From Polynucleobacter hallstattensis (GTDB taxonomy: Bacteria; Pseudomonadota; Gammaproteobacteria; Burkholderiales; Burkholderiaceae), in the NCBI RefSeq assembly GCF_018881835.1, contig NZ_JACVPO010000001.1, forward strand, positions 310,001 to 374,000: 64,000 nt of DNA, in the 5' to 3' direction. Below the pieces are notes generated by a model that did not search any database, was not told the DNA's origin, and saw only the letters and a program-made list of their open reading frames with translations. Made by a program: the position numbers and the translations under genes. Positions 1 to 8,597 of the stretch are shown here, piece by piece (positions within the stretch are counted from its first letter, which is position 1; each line of letters starts with the position of its first letter).

Positions 1-6
1 TATGAA

Positions 7-1716
7 TTACGCCTTACCCGCAGCAGTTGATGGATTCAAGTTAGTTAAACGTCCACTTTCTGTACCAGCAGTTTCATCAATCACAGCGTTGATCAAGGCA
101 GGCTTGCCTTCAGCAATCGCTTTAGTCAATGCAGCCTCTAACTCCGCTGGGGTAGTCACGTAGTAACCAATACCACCAAACGCCTCAATCATTTTGTCGT
201 AACGGGCATTTTTCACGAATACTGTTGGCGCTACATCTGCGCCGCCAGTAGGATTCACGTCAGTACCACGGTACACACCGTTGTTGTTAAACACTACTGT
301 TGTGATTGGCAGGTTGTAACGGCAAATAGTTTCTAACTCCATACCGCTAAAACCAAATGCGCTATCGCCCTCAACCGCAACTGTAGGCAAGCCGCTCGTT
401 ACAGCAGCCCCAATGGCATAGCCCATACCGATACCCATAATGCCCCAAGTGCCAGAGTCAAAACGTTTACGTGGCTTGTACATATCAACGATTGCACGGC
501 AATAGTCCAGCGTATTTGCACCTTCGTTTACCAGGTTCACATCTGGGTTTAACTTGATCACATCACGAATAGCACGCAAAGCACCATGGAAGTTCATTGG
601 TGAAGCTTCTTTGGCTAATGTTTCAGCCATCTTCGCCATGTTCTTATCTTTTTTCTCGTTGATGGCGCTGATCCACTCGGAGGAAGGTTTTGGAACCGCA
701 GCAATACCTTTTAAGAGCTCGCCAACAACAGAGCCGATATCACCAATCAATGGAGCATCGATCTGTACGTTGCTATCCACTTCGTTTGATTGAATATCGA
801 TCTGAATAAATTTCTTAGGATCTTTGCCCCATGTTTTACCCTTACCGTGCGCAAGCAACCAGTTCAAACGCGCACCAACCAACATCACTGCGTCAGCCTC
901 AGCCAATACAAATGAACGTGCTGCAGAGGCAGATTGTGGGTGGTTGTCTGGCAATAAACCCTTAGCCATCGACATTGGTAAATATGGAATGCCAGACTTC
1001 TCAATCAATGCACGAATGTCAGCATCAGCTTGAGCATAAGCAGCGCCTTTACCCAACAAAATCAATGGACGCTTAGCACCCTTCAATACATTCAAGGCAC
1101 GCTCAATTGCATCAGGCGCAGGGATTTGACGTGGAATTGGGTCGATTACCTTGAAGATTGATTTTTTAGCTTCTTCAACAGGCATTGTTTGAGCCAACAA
1201 CTGTGCTGGCAAGTCAAGATACACACCGCCTGGGCGACCAGAAACAGCTGCACGAATTGCACGCGCAAAGCCGATACCGATGTCTTCAATATGATTAATA
1301 CGGTATGCAGCTTTGCAATATGGCTTAGCTGCATTGAGCTGATCCATCTCTTCGTAGTCACCTTGTTGCAAGTCAACAATCTCACGCTCGCTTGAACCAG
1401 AAATCAAAATCATTGGGAAGCAGTTCACAGTGGCATTTGCCAATGCTGTTAATCCGTTCAAGAAACCTGGTGCAGAAACAGTCATGCAGATACCAGGCTT
1501 TTGAGTCATATAACCTGCAATCGCTGCAGCGTTACCAGCATGCTGCTCATGACGGAAACCAATGAAGCGCAAACCTTCAGCTTGAGCCAAGCGGCATAGG
1601 TCGGTAATTGGAATACCAACGAGACCAAAAATGGTGTCTAAGTCATTTGCTTTTAAAGCATCGATGACGAGATGAAAACCATCAGTGACTTGGGTATTTT
1701 GATTATCTGTTGTCAT
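7..1716 (-). CDS. oxc: oxalyl-CoA decarboxylase
   Basis: Thiamine-diphosphate enzyme that decarboxylates oxalyl-CoA to formyl-CoA and CO2 in oxalate breakdown. At 569 aa it is about the usual length for the family. The N-terminal pyrimidine-binding domain carries FRHEQHAG, where Glu57 is the expected cofactor-activating glutamate. A central domain follows, then a C-terminal pyrophosphate-binding domain with the GDS...NNN thiamine motif near residues 449-479. The gene lies at the left edge, so a downstream formyl-CoA transferase, if present, is outside the window. A Crp/Fnr-type gene and a palindromic site lie upstream. Other acetolactate-synthase-like enzymes share the fold, but the overall match to Oxc is strong. 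Confidence 0.93.
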   Translation of the reverse strand: MTTDNQNTQVTDGFHLVIDALKANDLDTIFGLVGIPITDLCRLAQAEGLRFIGFRHEQHAGNAAAIAGYMTQKPGICMTVSAPGFLNGLTALANATVNCFPMILISGSSEREIVDLQQGDYEEMDQLNAAKPYCKAAYRINHIEDIGIGFARAIRAAVSGRPGGVYLDLPAQLLAQTMPVEEAKKSIFKVIDPIPRQIPAPDAIERALNVLKGAKRPLILLGKGAAYAQADADIRALIEKSGIPYLPMSMAKGLLPDNHPQSASAARSFVLAEADAVMLVGARLNWLLAHGKGKTWGKDPKKFIQIDIQSNEVDSNVQIDAPLIGDIGSVVGELLKGIAAVPKPSSEWISAINEKKDKNMAKMAETLAKEASPMNFHGALRAIRDVIKLNPDVNLVNEGANTLDYCRAIVDMYKPRKRFDSGTWGIMGIGMGYAIGAAVTSGLPTVAVEGDSAFGFSGMELETICRYNLPITTVVFNNNGVYRGTDVNPTGGADVAPTVFVKNARYDKMIEAFGGIGYYVTTPAELEAALTKAIAEGKPALINAVIDETAGTESGRLTNLNPSTAAGKA

Positions 1717-1741
1717 AGAAATTTATAGTTAATTACACCGC

Positions 1742-1762
1742 CCGAACGTAAAGTACGCTCGG
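1742..1762. promoter_or_regulatory. imperfect inverted repeat in oxc leader
   Basis: CCGAACGT (1742-1749) and ACGCTCGG (1755-1762) form an 8-bp inverted repeat with one mismatch and a 5-base spacer. It sits about 25 bp upstream of the oxc start codon. It could be an operator or a hairpin in the mRNA leader; the sequence does not decide between them. Confidence 0.35.
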
Positions 1763-1876
1763 TGCAATTTAGCTTTCGCTAACTGTCTCCAATTAAGTTA
1801 TTAGTAGTGCCACGGGTAACAAAATCTCGCCCGTTAAGGCTGGTATGAATGTTAGGCTCTGGGATCGGGTTCATCA

Positions 1877-1890
1877 TTGACTTCGGTCAA
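1877..1890. promoter_or_regulatory. Crp/Fnr-type binding site upstream of oxc
   Basis: TTGAC-TTCG-GTCAA is a perfect 5+5 palindrome with the 4-base spacer typical of Fnr/Dnr/FixK-type sites (consensus TTGAT-N4-ATCAA). It lies about 160 bp upstream of oxc and just downstream of a Crp/Fnr-type gene, so the neighbouring regulator is the obvious candidate ligand. This is inference from pattern and position only. Confidence 0.45.
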
Positions 1891-1926
1891 TTTCCCCTGA
1901 AATCTAGAAACATCTAGGCCTGCTAT

Positions 1927-2544
1927 TTAGACAAAGAGCTCTTTATGCTTTGTTTTAAGGCGGCTCAATGTCTCTGGGGAGAGATTAAGGTAAGCAGCCA
2001 GCTCTTTTTTGGGGAGCAACTCAAATAAGCCTTCGTATTTACGCAAAAACCGCTCTACCCGACCTGGTGCATCAAGCATATGCAGGGTGATGGTATGCGC
2101 CATGATCTCACTCATTAAGCGCATTACTTCAAACTCAAAGCTCTCTTTGATGGGCTTATGGGCATCTAGAAATTCAGCCCACTTCTTCAGGGGCATACGG
2201 GCAACTCGCGCCTTGGTAACCGAGGCAATGCTATACGGGGCAGCCGTCTTCAGACGCCAAGCTGCATAACTTGTTTCAATATCTTTTTCGATGGCGAATC
2301 GCAAAATCATTTCTTTTGCATCTGCACTAGAGACAATTCGCTTCAAAATCCCATCTAAAACAAAATATTGCTCCATCTGATGGTCACCTTGATGGAGCAG
2401 GATTTCTGATTTTTTAAGGTCTGAAATCACTAAATGACGCTCTAAATCAGCCATCGCTTCAGGATCCAGGCTTTTTAACACCGAGTTTTGGCTCAACTGC
2501 AAACGAATCAGGTTTTTTTCGGGGTGTTTGTCTAATGCTGTCAT
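1927..2544 (-). CDS. Crp/Fnr family transcriptional regulator
   Basis: A 205-aa protein with an N-terminal cyclic-nucleotide-binding-like beta-barrel (about residues 20-120, including EILLHQGD and YFVLDGILKR). A long dimerisation helix follows, then a C-terminal winged helix-turn-helix (PKKELAAYLNLSPETLSRLK, about 178-197). No cysteines are visible, so an Fnr-type iron-sulfur cluster is unlikely and the effector is unknown. It is encoded upstream of and in the same direction as oxc, with a 210-bp gap holding a Crp/Fnr-type palindrome. It may therefore control oxalate decarboxylation, but the target is inferred. Confidence 0.85.
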   Translation of the reverse strand: MTALDKHPEKNLIRLQLSQNSVLKSLDPEAMADLERHLVISDLKKSEILLHQGDHQMEQYFVLDGILKRIVSSADAKEMILRFAIEKDIETSYAAWRLKTAAPYSIASVTKARVARMPLKKWAEFLDAHKPIKESFEFEVMRLMSEIMAHTITLHMLDAPGRVERFLRKYEGLFELLPKKELAAYLNLSPETLSRLKTKHKELFV

Positions 2545-2625
2545 GAATCCTTGTTCCTAGAGGGTGCATTGTAGGCTTTTTTGACATTCAAAACGGTTTA
2601 AACCCTATTGATAGGATAGAATTGA

Positions 2626-2822
2626 ATGGTCGTGGTGCTTTGTTGCAATGCAATAAAGTTAAACGGGAAACACTAAACGTGTGCTGCCCCCGCAACGGTA
2701 AGTAAATGCATCCTAACCTCGAGGTTAAGGTGTCAGGAGTCTGAATAAGCCACTGTGCGCGTCAATTGCATGGGAAGGCCAGATTCTGATGTTTACTAGC
2801 CCGGATACCGGCCAAGACAGGT
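2626..2822 (+). ncRNA. cobalamin riboswitch
   Basis: The leader carries the hallmarks of the adenosylcobalamin riboswitch in order: GGGAAAC near 2668, the CCCCCGCAACGGTAAG box near 2688-2703, GCCACTG near 2748, GGGAAGG near 2772, and the B12 box AGCCCGGATACCGGCC near 2798-2813. It lies upstream of btuB in the sense orientation, so B12 should repress the uptake operon. The ends are approximate. Confidence 0.95.
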
Positions 2823-2836
2823 GGAATTTTGCGGAC

Positions 2837-2935
2837 GGGGACCTTCGCGCGCCGATGAAGCATCCCCTGCCAAGCTGGCATGGTGCCCAATTGACGCCTG
2901 AGCTCTCACAATCGAAATTCTGTTCGACCCAGCTT
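2837..2935 (+). promoter_or_regulatory. structured leader (possible riboswitch expression platform)
   Basis: Between the B12 box and the btuB start are two stems. GGGGA (2837-2841) can pair with TCCCC (2863-2867), enclosing CTTC/GAAG. AAGCTGG (2872-2878) can pair with CCAGCTT (2929-2935). No T-tract follows, so translational control is more likely than termination. The pairing was found by eye, not by energy calculation. Confidence 0.4.
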
Positions 2936-2977
2936 ACGGGGAAGTTAGCTAGGTGATTCGAAGGCAGAAGGTTCATC

Positions 2978-5083
2978 ATGAAACAGCAGTTCAGTAATAA
3001 GACGATACTCGCCCTACTTTGTGGCGCAGCAATCACACTCAGCACAACATCGTTCGGACAAAACTCACAGTCAACAGTCATTGTCTCGGGATCACGTTTT
3101 GAAGAAAACCTCAACGAAGTTCCAGCGAATGTTCAGGTAATCACCCGAGAGGAGATTGCAGAATCAACGTCTAGCAATATCCCTGATATTTTGTCCCAGA
3201 TTGGCGGCTTGAATATTAGAAATACTGCTGGCGGGCAATTAAATCTGGGTGCCACAGTTGACATGGGTGGGTATGGACCAACAGCAAACAGCACGACCCT
3301 TATTCTGGTCGATGGTCAGAGAATTAATTCCATTGATTCGTCTAACGTATCTTGGGAGTCTATTCCGCTAGATTCAATTAATCGAATTGAAATTTTACGT
3401 GGAGGTGCAAGCGTTCAGTACGGTAACGGAGCCTTGGGAGGAGTTATCAACATCATAACCAATGGTGGGAGCAGAAATCTCAATCAAGCATCTACCAGCT
3501 TTGGAAGTTTTAACACCCTAGTAAATAATGCTATTTTAAGAAACACTTTTGACCAAACAACATTGCAATTAAGTGCCAATACTTCAAACACAAATGGTTG
3601 GCGGCAGAATTCAGCTGCAAATGCATATGCATTTGATGCAAAGGTAACTCAATCCCTTGGCGGAAAAGATAGCGTTTATGCTGATGTTTTTTACAGCTAC
3701 TCAAACCAACAAATGCCAGGAGGAACTCTAGGGCAAGTTGGTCAAGGGAATCCACAGCTTGCCAAATTCAATAATATTGGATCAGGAAATACCGTCAGCA
3801 ATACTGGCTTTAGAGTTGGTATAGCCAAAGAATTAAACAACATTTTTAATCTCGAGGTGGATGCTTTTTATAGCAACAAAGCTACTTTTTTTAACCAGCC
3901 GTATTACTCTTCTACTGCATCAGGCGTTGGCAGTTCTCCGACTATTAGCCCATCTTTTACTAACTATGATGGATGGCAAGCTAACTTCACCCCCCGCATT
4001 AAGGCCAACTTTGGCTCATTGGGAACGGGTGTTGTGGGGTATGAATTTAATAAAGCAAATCAGTCATCAGATAGCACTTATAGTGCGGTAATGAATGCAG
4101 TTGCTCCTGATCAATACGCTGTAGTAAGCCCGTTGGCAAGCTCGACGAATGCAAGTCTTTATAACCAATCGGTATATTTCATTGGAAAACTCCCTGTAAC
4201 TCGTGACGTTAACTTGGATGGGGGTTATAGATATCAAACGCAAAGCGCCAGCGCAAATGGAGTGAGCATTTGGTATGGCTCTACTAATTCCAATCCAAAC
4301 CAAACCTATTCTGCAAATGCCGGGGATCTAGCATTAAATTTCAGGTACCTTGATGGGCAACGAATTTACCTAAAATGGAATCAATCCTATCGCTTTCCAA
4401 ATGTGGATGAATTTTGGGGTTGGTCTAGCGCTGGGGGAAGTCCAAGCTTTGGCGGAATTTTACGACCCCAAACTGCGCAAACATATGAGTTTGGAGGAAA
4501 TTGGCAATTACTCAAAACCAATTTGACTGCCTCAGTTTTCACCTCAGTTTCACAAAACGAGATCTTATATAACCCCGCCACCTACATTAACTCTAATTCG
4601 CCATATGAAATCAACAGAAACGGTGCGAACTTAAATTTTCTTTCCGCTATGACTTCTCAACTTTCTATCGGTGGTGGCGGTACAGTACAGAATGCTTTTT
4701 ATGCTAACGGGCCTTATCAAAATCAGGCCATTGCACAAGTACCGAACTTATTGCTCAATGCAAGGGCGATTTATGTACTAAACAGTAATTGGTCACTTGG
4801 TGGCGTAATGAATTATGTAAGCAATCAACGTTATGATGCTGCCCCAGCCTACTATAGCAGTCTTAACGTCATGCCATCCTACACAGTTGGCGATGTGTAT
4901 GCGAACTATAAGACGGGTAGCTGGGAAACTCGTTTAACTGTAAAGAACATTGGTAATGCGCAATACTCAACATACGGAGGCTATGGCTACGTTCAGTTGC
5001 CAAGTAACAGCAGCAGTAATAGTTATTACTACTATGCCAATGATCCCAGATCAATTTATATCAGCGGTAAATATACTTTTTAA
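2978..5083 (+). CDS. btuB: TonB-dependent outer-membrane receptor, BtuB type
   Basis: A 701-aa outer-membrane receptor, likely for cobalamin. Residues 1 to about 27 form a signal peptide. A TonB-box-like segment (STVIVSGSR) follows. The plug domain (about 45-155) includes VQVITREEI, LILVDGQRIN and EILRGGASVQYGNGALGGVINI. The rest is a beta-barrel ending in the aromatic C-terminus ISGKYTF. The substrate is assigned from the cobalamin riboswitch in its leader and the btuF-btuC-btuD genes that follow. The start ATG is preceded by GAAGG. Confidence 0.9.
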   Translation: MKQQFSNKTILALLCGAAITLSTTSFGQNSQSTVIVSGSRFEENLNEVPANVQVITREEIAESTSSNIPDILSQIGGLNIRNTAGGQLNLGATVDMGGYGPTANSTTLILVDGQRINSIDSSNVSWESIPLDSINRIEILRGGASVQYGNGALGGVINIITNGGSRNLNQASTSFGSFNTLVNNAILRNTFDQTTLQLSANTSNTNGWRQNSAANAYAFDAKVTQSLGGKDSVYADVFYSYSNQQMPGGTLGQVGQGNPQLAKFNNIGSGNTVSNTGFRVGIAKELNNIFNLEVDAFYSNKATFFNQPYYSSTASGVGSSPTISPSFTNYDGWQANFTPRIKANFGSLGTGVVGYEFNKANQSSDSTYSAVMNAVAPDQYAVVSPLASSTNASLYNQSVYFIGKLPVTRDVNLDGGYRYQTQSASANGVSIWYGSTNSNPNQTYSANAGDLALNFRYLDGQRIYLKWNQSYRFPNVDEFWGWSSAGGSPSFGGILRPQTAQTYEFGGNWQLLKTNLTASVFTSVSQNEILYNPATYINSNSPYEINRNGANLNFLSAMTSQLSIGGGGTVQNAFYANGPYQNQAIAQVPNLLLNARAIYVLNSNWSLGGVMNYVSNQRYDAAPAYYSSLNVMPSYTVGDVYANYKTGSWETRLTVKNIGNAQYSTYGGYGYVQLPSNSSSNSYYYYANDPRSIYISGKYTF

Positions 5084-5109
5084 TCAACTTAAAGAGTAAA
5101 AAATAAAAA

Positions 5110-6003
5110 ATGCAGCTATCAACTCGCCCACGCTGTTTATCAAACGTGGTTACTTTATTTTTGATTGGCTTCTCTTTAGCAGTATTCGCTGAAAGTATTT
5201 CGGTTACCGATGACAGTGGTATCGCAGTGTCATTGAACAAGCCACCTGAGCGTGTTGTTAGTCTTTTACCGTCTTTAACAGAATCTGTTTGTGCGTTAGG
5301 CAAGTGTTCCACCTTAATTGGAATTGATCGCTTTTCCAATTGGCCCAAATCGATTGAAAACTTACCCAAATTGGGAGGTATGAGTGATATTAATATTGAA
5401 CGCATTGTTCAACTCAAACCTGATGTTGTATTACTAGAGAAAGCTTCACCTGTAATTGCGCGACTAAATGGATTAGGTATTAAAACTTTTGCGTTTGATA
5501 TTAAATCTATGGGCGATGAGCAACGCGCTCTTCAAAAGCTAGATAGTCTTCTAGGAACTTCTGAGGGTGCCCGGGTTTGGAATCAGATTCAGCAACAAAT
5601 CACTCGCGCCAATAAAAAACTCCTATCAAGAGATAAAAAAATTAGCGTTTACTTCGAAGTAAATTCCGCACCCTTTGCAGCTGGAAGAAACTCATTCATC
5701 GGAGACATTCTGACTCGCTTAGGCCTGGTAAATATTATTCCCGAGTCTTTGGGGCCTTTTCCTAAAATCAATCCGGAGTTTGTTGTTCAATCAAATCCCG
5801 AAATCATTCTGCTAAGCACGTCCACTCTCTTAGATATCCAGAATCGTCCGGGATGGAAATCGATACCTGCAGTAGCAAAAAATCGCGTCTGTATTTTTAC
5901 GGCCGATCAAAATGATGTCTTAGTTCGCCCTGGACCCCGAATGGGGGAGGCTGCGCTGATTATTTCTGAGTGCATTCAAGAGAAGATGTCATCATCTCGA
6001 TAA
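5110..6003 (+). CDS. btuF: cobalamin ABC transporter substrate-binding protein
   Basis: A 297-aa periplasmic binding protein of the helical-backbone metal/B12 family. A hydrophobic signal peptide covers about residues 1-28 (ending VFAES). Family features include RVVSLLPSLTESVCALG, the LGGMSDINIERIVQLKPDVVL segment and a C-terminal VRPGPRMGEAALIISECI helix. It starts 27 bp after the btuB stop and its stop codon overlaps the btuC start (TAATG), which indicates one operon. It would pass B12 from the periplasm to BtuCD. Confidence 0.88.
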   Translation: MQLSTRPRCLSNVVTLFLIGFSLAVFAESISVTDDSGIAVSLNKPPERVVSLLPSLTESVCALGKCSTLIGIDRFSNWPKSIENLPKLGGMSDINIERIVQLKPDVVLLEKASPVIARLNGLGIKTFAFDIKSMGDEQRALQKLDSLLGTSEGARVWNQIQQQITRANKKLLSRDKKISVYFEVNSAPFAAGRNSFIGDILTRLGLVNIIPESLGPFPKINPEFVVQSNPEIILLSTSTLLDIQNRPGWKSIPAVAKNRVCIFTADQNDVLVRPGPRMGEAALIISECIQEKMSSSR

Positions 6004-6980
6004 TGAAAAATAATCACTTTCAAGGCAAGCTCACCGGCCTCATTGCTCTTAGCCTTTTGCTGATCTCACTAGGAACCATTCTTGGTAGCAGTGGCATGAA
6101 TTGGAATTTTTCTCATACCGATCCAGCAATCTTGTTTGATATCCGGCTACCTCGTTCACTTGGTGCTTTTTTCGCTGGGGCCTTATTAGGACTTGCAGGC
6201 GGTATTGCCCAAAGCCTCTTTCGCAATCCCTTAGCTGATCCTTATTTATTGGGTAGTGCATCCGGAGCATTACTTGGGGTTGCTGGCATCCTTTGCTTCG
6301 GCTATCTTGGTAGCACTTGGTTGGAAATGATTGGTTTGAATGGTGGCGCATTTATTGGCGCTCTATTTGGCGTGTTGGCATCCCTACTCTTGGCAGGTGG
6401 ATATCAAAGCTCCTTACGACTCTTGCTATCCGGAGTGGTTATTAGCGTGATCTTGGGAGCGGCAAACTCTTTATTCACATTCATTCGCCCTGACCTATTT
6501 CAAAGCATTCAATCCTTTATGTTGGGCAACACCACACTGTTGAGTTGGTCTGGTGTCGAAATCATGGCCATCGCTTTAGTGCTTTGCCTACTTGTCACCC
6601 TCATCATTAGCCCTGTACTCGATGCGCTATCACTAGGTGAAAATACAGCTCGTACTTTAGGCTTACCTCTAGATCAGTTGCGCCTAGTATTGATTGGCAT
6701 TCTGGCTCTTGCAACTGGGTGCGCTGTTGCTCAAACCGGCTTGATTGCTTTTGTTGGATTAGCGGCTCCGCACTTGGTTAGAAAGTTTTCTGGCGGACGG
6801 CAACGAGTACAGCTTGTATTCTCCTGTTTAGGTGGCGGAATCTTGTTACTTACTTCAGATCTGATTGCGCGCACCCTCTTTGCTCCAATTGAAATTCCGG
6901 TTGGCCTTGTCACTGCAGTCTTGGGTGGCCTCTATTTGCTGATACTACTAAGAAGAACATCTCTTGGAGGGCGCCCGTGA
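6003..6980 (+). CDS. btuC: cobalamin ABC transporter permease
   Basis: A 325-aa inner-membrane protein of the FecCD/BtuC family with about ten membrane helices. Conserved segments include RLPRSLGAFFAGALLGLAGG, NPLADPYLLGSASGA and GLIAFVGLAAPHLVRK. I chose the ATG at 6003, which overlaps the btuF stop (TAATG), over an in-frame ATG at 5970 that would add 11 residues inside btuF. Its end overlaps btuD by 4 nt (GTGA). It forms the membrane channel of the B12 importer. Confidence 0.92.
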   Translation: MKNNHFQGKLTGLIALSLLLISLGTILGSSGMNWNFSHTDPAILFDIRLPRSLGAFFAGALLGLAGGIAQSLFRNPLADPYLLGSASGALLGVAGILCFGYLGSTWLEMIGLNGGAFIGALFGVLASLLLAGGYQSSLRLLLSGVVISVILGAANSLFTFIRPDLFQSIQSFMLGNTTLLSWSGVEIMAIALVLCLLVTLIISPVLDALSLGENTARTLGLPLDQLRLVLIGILALATGCAVAQTGLIAFVGLAAPHLVRKFSGGRQRVQLVFSCLGGGILLLTSDLIARTLFAPIEIPVGLVTAVLGGLYLLILLRRTSLGGRP

Positions 6981-7738
6981 AAACCCACCAGCTCAATGTA
7001 TATAGAGGTCCATGCGCCATTCTCTCTAATTTAAATTTAGATATTCCACAGGGAAAATGGACCAGTGTTATTGGGCCTAATGGCGCAGGTAAGTCATCCC
7101 TCTTACAAGCGATAACTGGCTTACTCAAGTGGGATGGCTCAATAACCATTGACGGTGTAGATATATCTGCATTTACTAAAAAAGATCTTGCTAAAAAAAT
7201 AGCTTGGCTTGATCAGGGCTCGAGCACTCCAGATGAACTAGGTAACTCGCTCAGCGTCTATGAGGTCGTCATGTTAGGGCGACTACCTCATCAAGGCTGG
7301 CTAGATTTATCCTCTGAAACTGATCATCTATTGGTCGAGCAGGCCTTGAAGCAGAGCGATGCTTGGCATTTACGCCAACGCCCTCTCCAGCAACTATCCG
7401 GAGGCGAGCGTCAACGAATCTTATTGGCGCGCCTGCTTGCTGTGGATTCCGATATTCTTCTAATGGATGAACCTCTCGCCAACTTGGACCCCCCTCATCA
7501 AGCCGATTTTTTGCAATGGCAAGGCCATTTACTGGGGCAAGGTAAAACCTTGGTAACCGTTTTGCATGAGATTCATTTTGCACTCCGGGCTGACTATCTG
7601 ATCATGCTCAATAAAGGCAAACTGCATTTTCAAGGATCCAGTCAGGATCCTGCAACCCATCAAGCCCTGATTGCCCTATTTGATGGCCGTATTCGATTAG
7701 AAAAGCTTGGTGGAGATTGGATAGCTTTACCCAACTAA
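6977..7738 (+). CDS. btuD: cobalamin ABC transporter ATP-binding protein
   Basis: A 253-aa ATPase with Walker A GPNGAGKSS (about residues 33-41), ABC signature LSGGERQRILLAR (about 138-150), Walker B ILLMDEPLANLD (about 159-170) and the switch histidine in VLHEIH. It starts with GTG and overlaps btuC by 4 nt, so the two are translationally coupled. It powers BtuC and closes the riboswitch-controlled operon. Confidence 0.92.
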   Translation: MKTHQLNVYRGPCAILSNLNLDIPQGKWTSVIGPNGAGKSSLLQAITGLLKWDGSITIDGVDISAFTKKDLAKKIAWLDQGSSTPDELGNSLSVYEVVMLGRLPHQGWLDLSSETDHLLVEQALKQSDAWHLRQRPLQQLSGGERQRILLARLLAVDSDILLMDEPLANLDPPHQADFLQWQGHLLGQGKTLVTVLHEIHFALRADYLIMLNKGKLHFQGSSQDPATHQALIALFDGRIRLEKLGGDWIALPN

Positions 7739-7789
7739 GCCCAAAATCGGGGGTTCCACAAAGCAATTCCCTAAGGCTACAATGCTTAA

Positions 7790-8074
7790 ATGACCGAGCA
7801 CACTCCTCACGTCCCAAGTGACTCAACTGAATCTGATCCGATAGCCGTATCTCTGCAACGGCTAGCCGGAAAAATTCAGCTGATTTCTGATGCCGTAAAA
7901 GTACTGCATCAGGATCGCATTCAACTTGAGACTAAGATTGAGGATGCACAAAAACGAGTTCAGCATATTTTAAGTCGCCTGCCAGAGCAGAGTGATGGCC
8001 GTCAATTGAACTTGCTCAGCGAGCCTGTGACACCAACTAATCCAGAGGATGACAATGAGCCAACAACGCATTGA
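7790..8074 (+). CDS. small coiled-coil protein upstream of zapA
   Basis: A 94-aa acidic protein. Residues about 20-65 are predicted by eye to form one amphipathic coiled coil (VSLQRLAGKIQLISDAVKVL onward). Both ends are low-complexity and polar. It overlaps zapA by 20 nt. A similar small coiled-coil gene often precedes zapA in beta- and gammaproteobacteria, so a cell-division role like ZapB is possible. There is no recognisable catalytic motif. Confidence 0.6.
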   Translation: MTEHTPHVPSDSTESDPIAVSLQRLAGKIQLISDAVKVLHQDRIQLETKIEDAQKRVQHILSRLPEQSDGRQLNLLSEPVTPTNPEDDNEPTTH

Positions 8075-8417
8075 AGTAACCCTCGCCGGTCAAAAAATTA
8101 CTTTAGCCACGAGCACTGAACATGAGCCACTACTTCGTGCAGCCTGCACATTAGTTGATGAGCAAATTCAGCTAGCAATTAATGGTGGTAACCGTAGCAT
8201 TGAACGTGCCAGCATGATGGCCGCACTAAAGATTGCAGGCGACCTCATTAAGCTACAAACTGCATCTCAACTTGCTTCCGCACAGAGCATTTCATCCAAC
8301 TCCAATTCAGAAGAGATTACTCGACTCCAAAATGAAATTTATGCTCTGGAAGATCAAGTAGATGCCCTGATGCAAACCCTTTCCCTGCCTGGTTCGCCAA
8401 GGCCAATAGTTCCTTGA
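8055..8417 (+). CDS. zapA: cell division protein ZapA
   Basis: A 120-aa Z-ring-associated protein that cross-links FtsZ filaments. The N-terminal globular part (QRIEVTLAGQKITLAT, then EPLLRAACTLVDEQI) and the C-terminal coiled coil (EEITRLQNEIYALEDQVDAL) match the family. The ATG at 8055 has AGAGG six bases upstream; an in-frame ATG at 8049 would overlap that site. 6S RNA follows, which is the usual neighbour in this group. Confidence 0.88.
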   Translation: MSQQRIEVTLAGQKITLATSTEHEPLLRAACTLVDEQIQLAINGGNRSIERASMMAALKIAGDLIKLQTASQLASAQSISSNSNSEEITRLQNEIYALEDQVDALMQTLSLPGSPRPIVP

Positions 8418-8597
8418 ACCGATGCGCAAGCATCAGGAACGATCTTTACACTGCGGGCGTGAGCGTTTCGAATTTTCACAGTGGCAGCTTCGCGCTGTTC
8501 ACTCCCTGAACTTCTTAATGCACCCGAAACAGAGTAGCCGTTCCACCTTGAACCTTAGGGTTCAGGATGACGGCCTAGCGGCTAAGGCGGGGAATTC
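8400..8597 (+). ncRNA. ssrS: 6S RNA
   Basis: The stretch after zapA resembles 6S RNA, which mimics an open promoter and binds the sigma-70 RNA polymerase. The clearest match is the 3' half, CACCTTGAACC then GGGTTCAGG (8545-8566), followed by a GGCCTAGCGGC-type segment, parallel to the E. coli 3' half. The 3' GGCGGGGAA near 8587-8595 could pair with TTCCCTGCC at 8381-8389 inside zapA, so the true 5' end may lie a little further left. The ends are approximate. Confidence 0.78.

Noticed and set aside
2725-3114. 129-aa minus-strand ORF over the riboswitch region
   Set aside because: Antisense to a clear cobalamin riboswitch and the btuB start; no recognisable domain.
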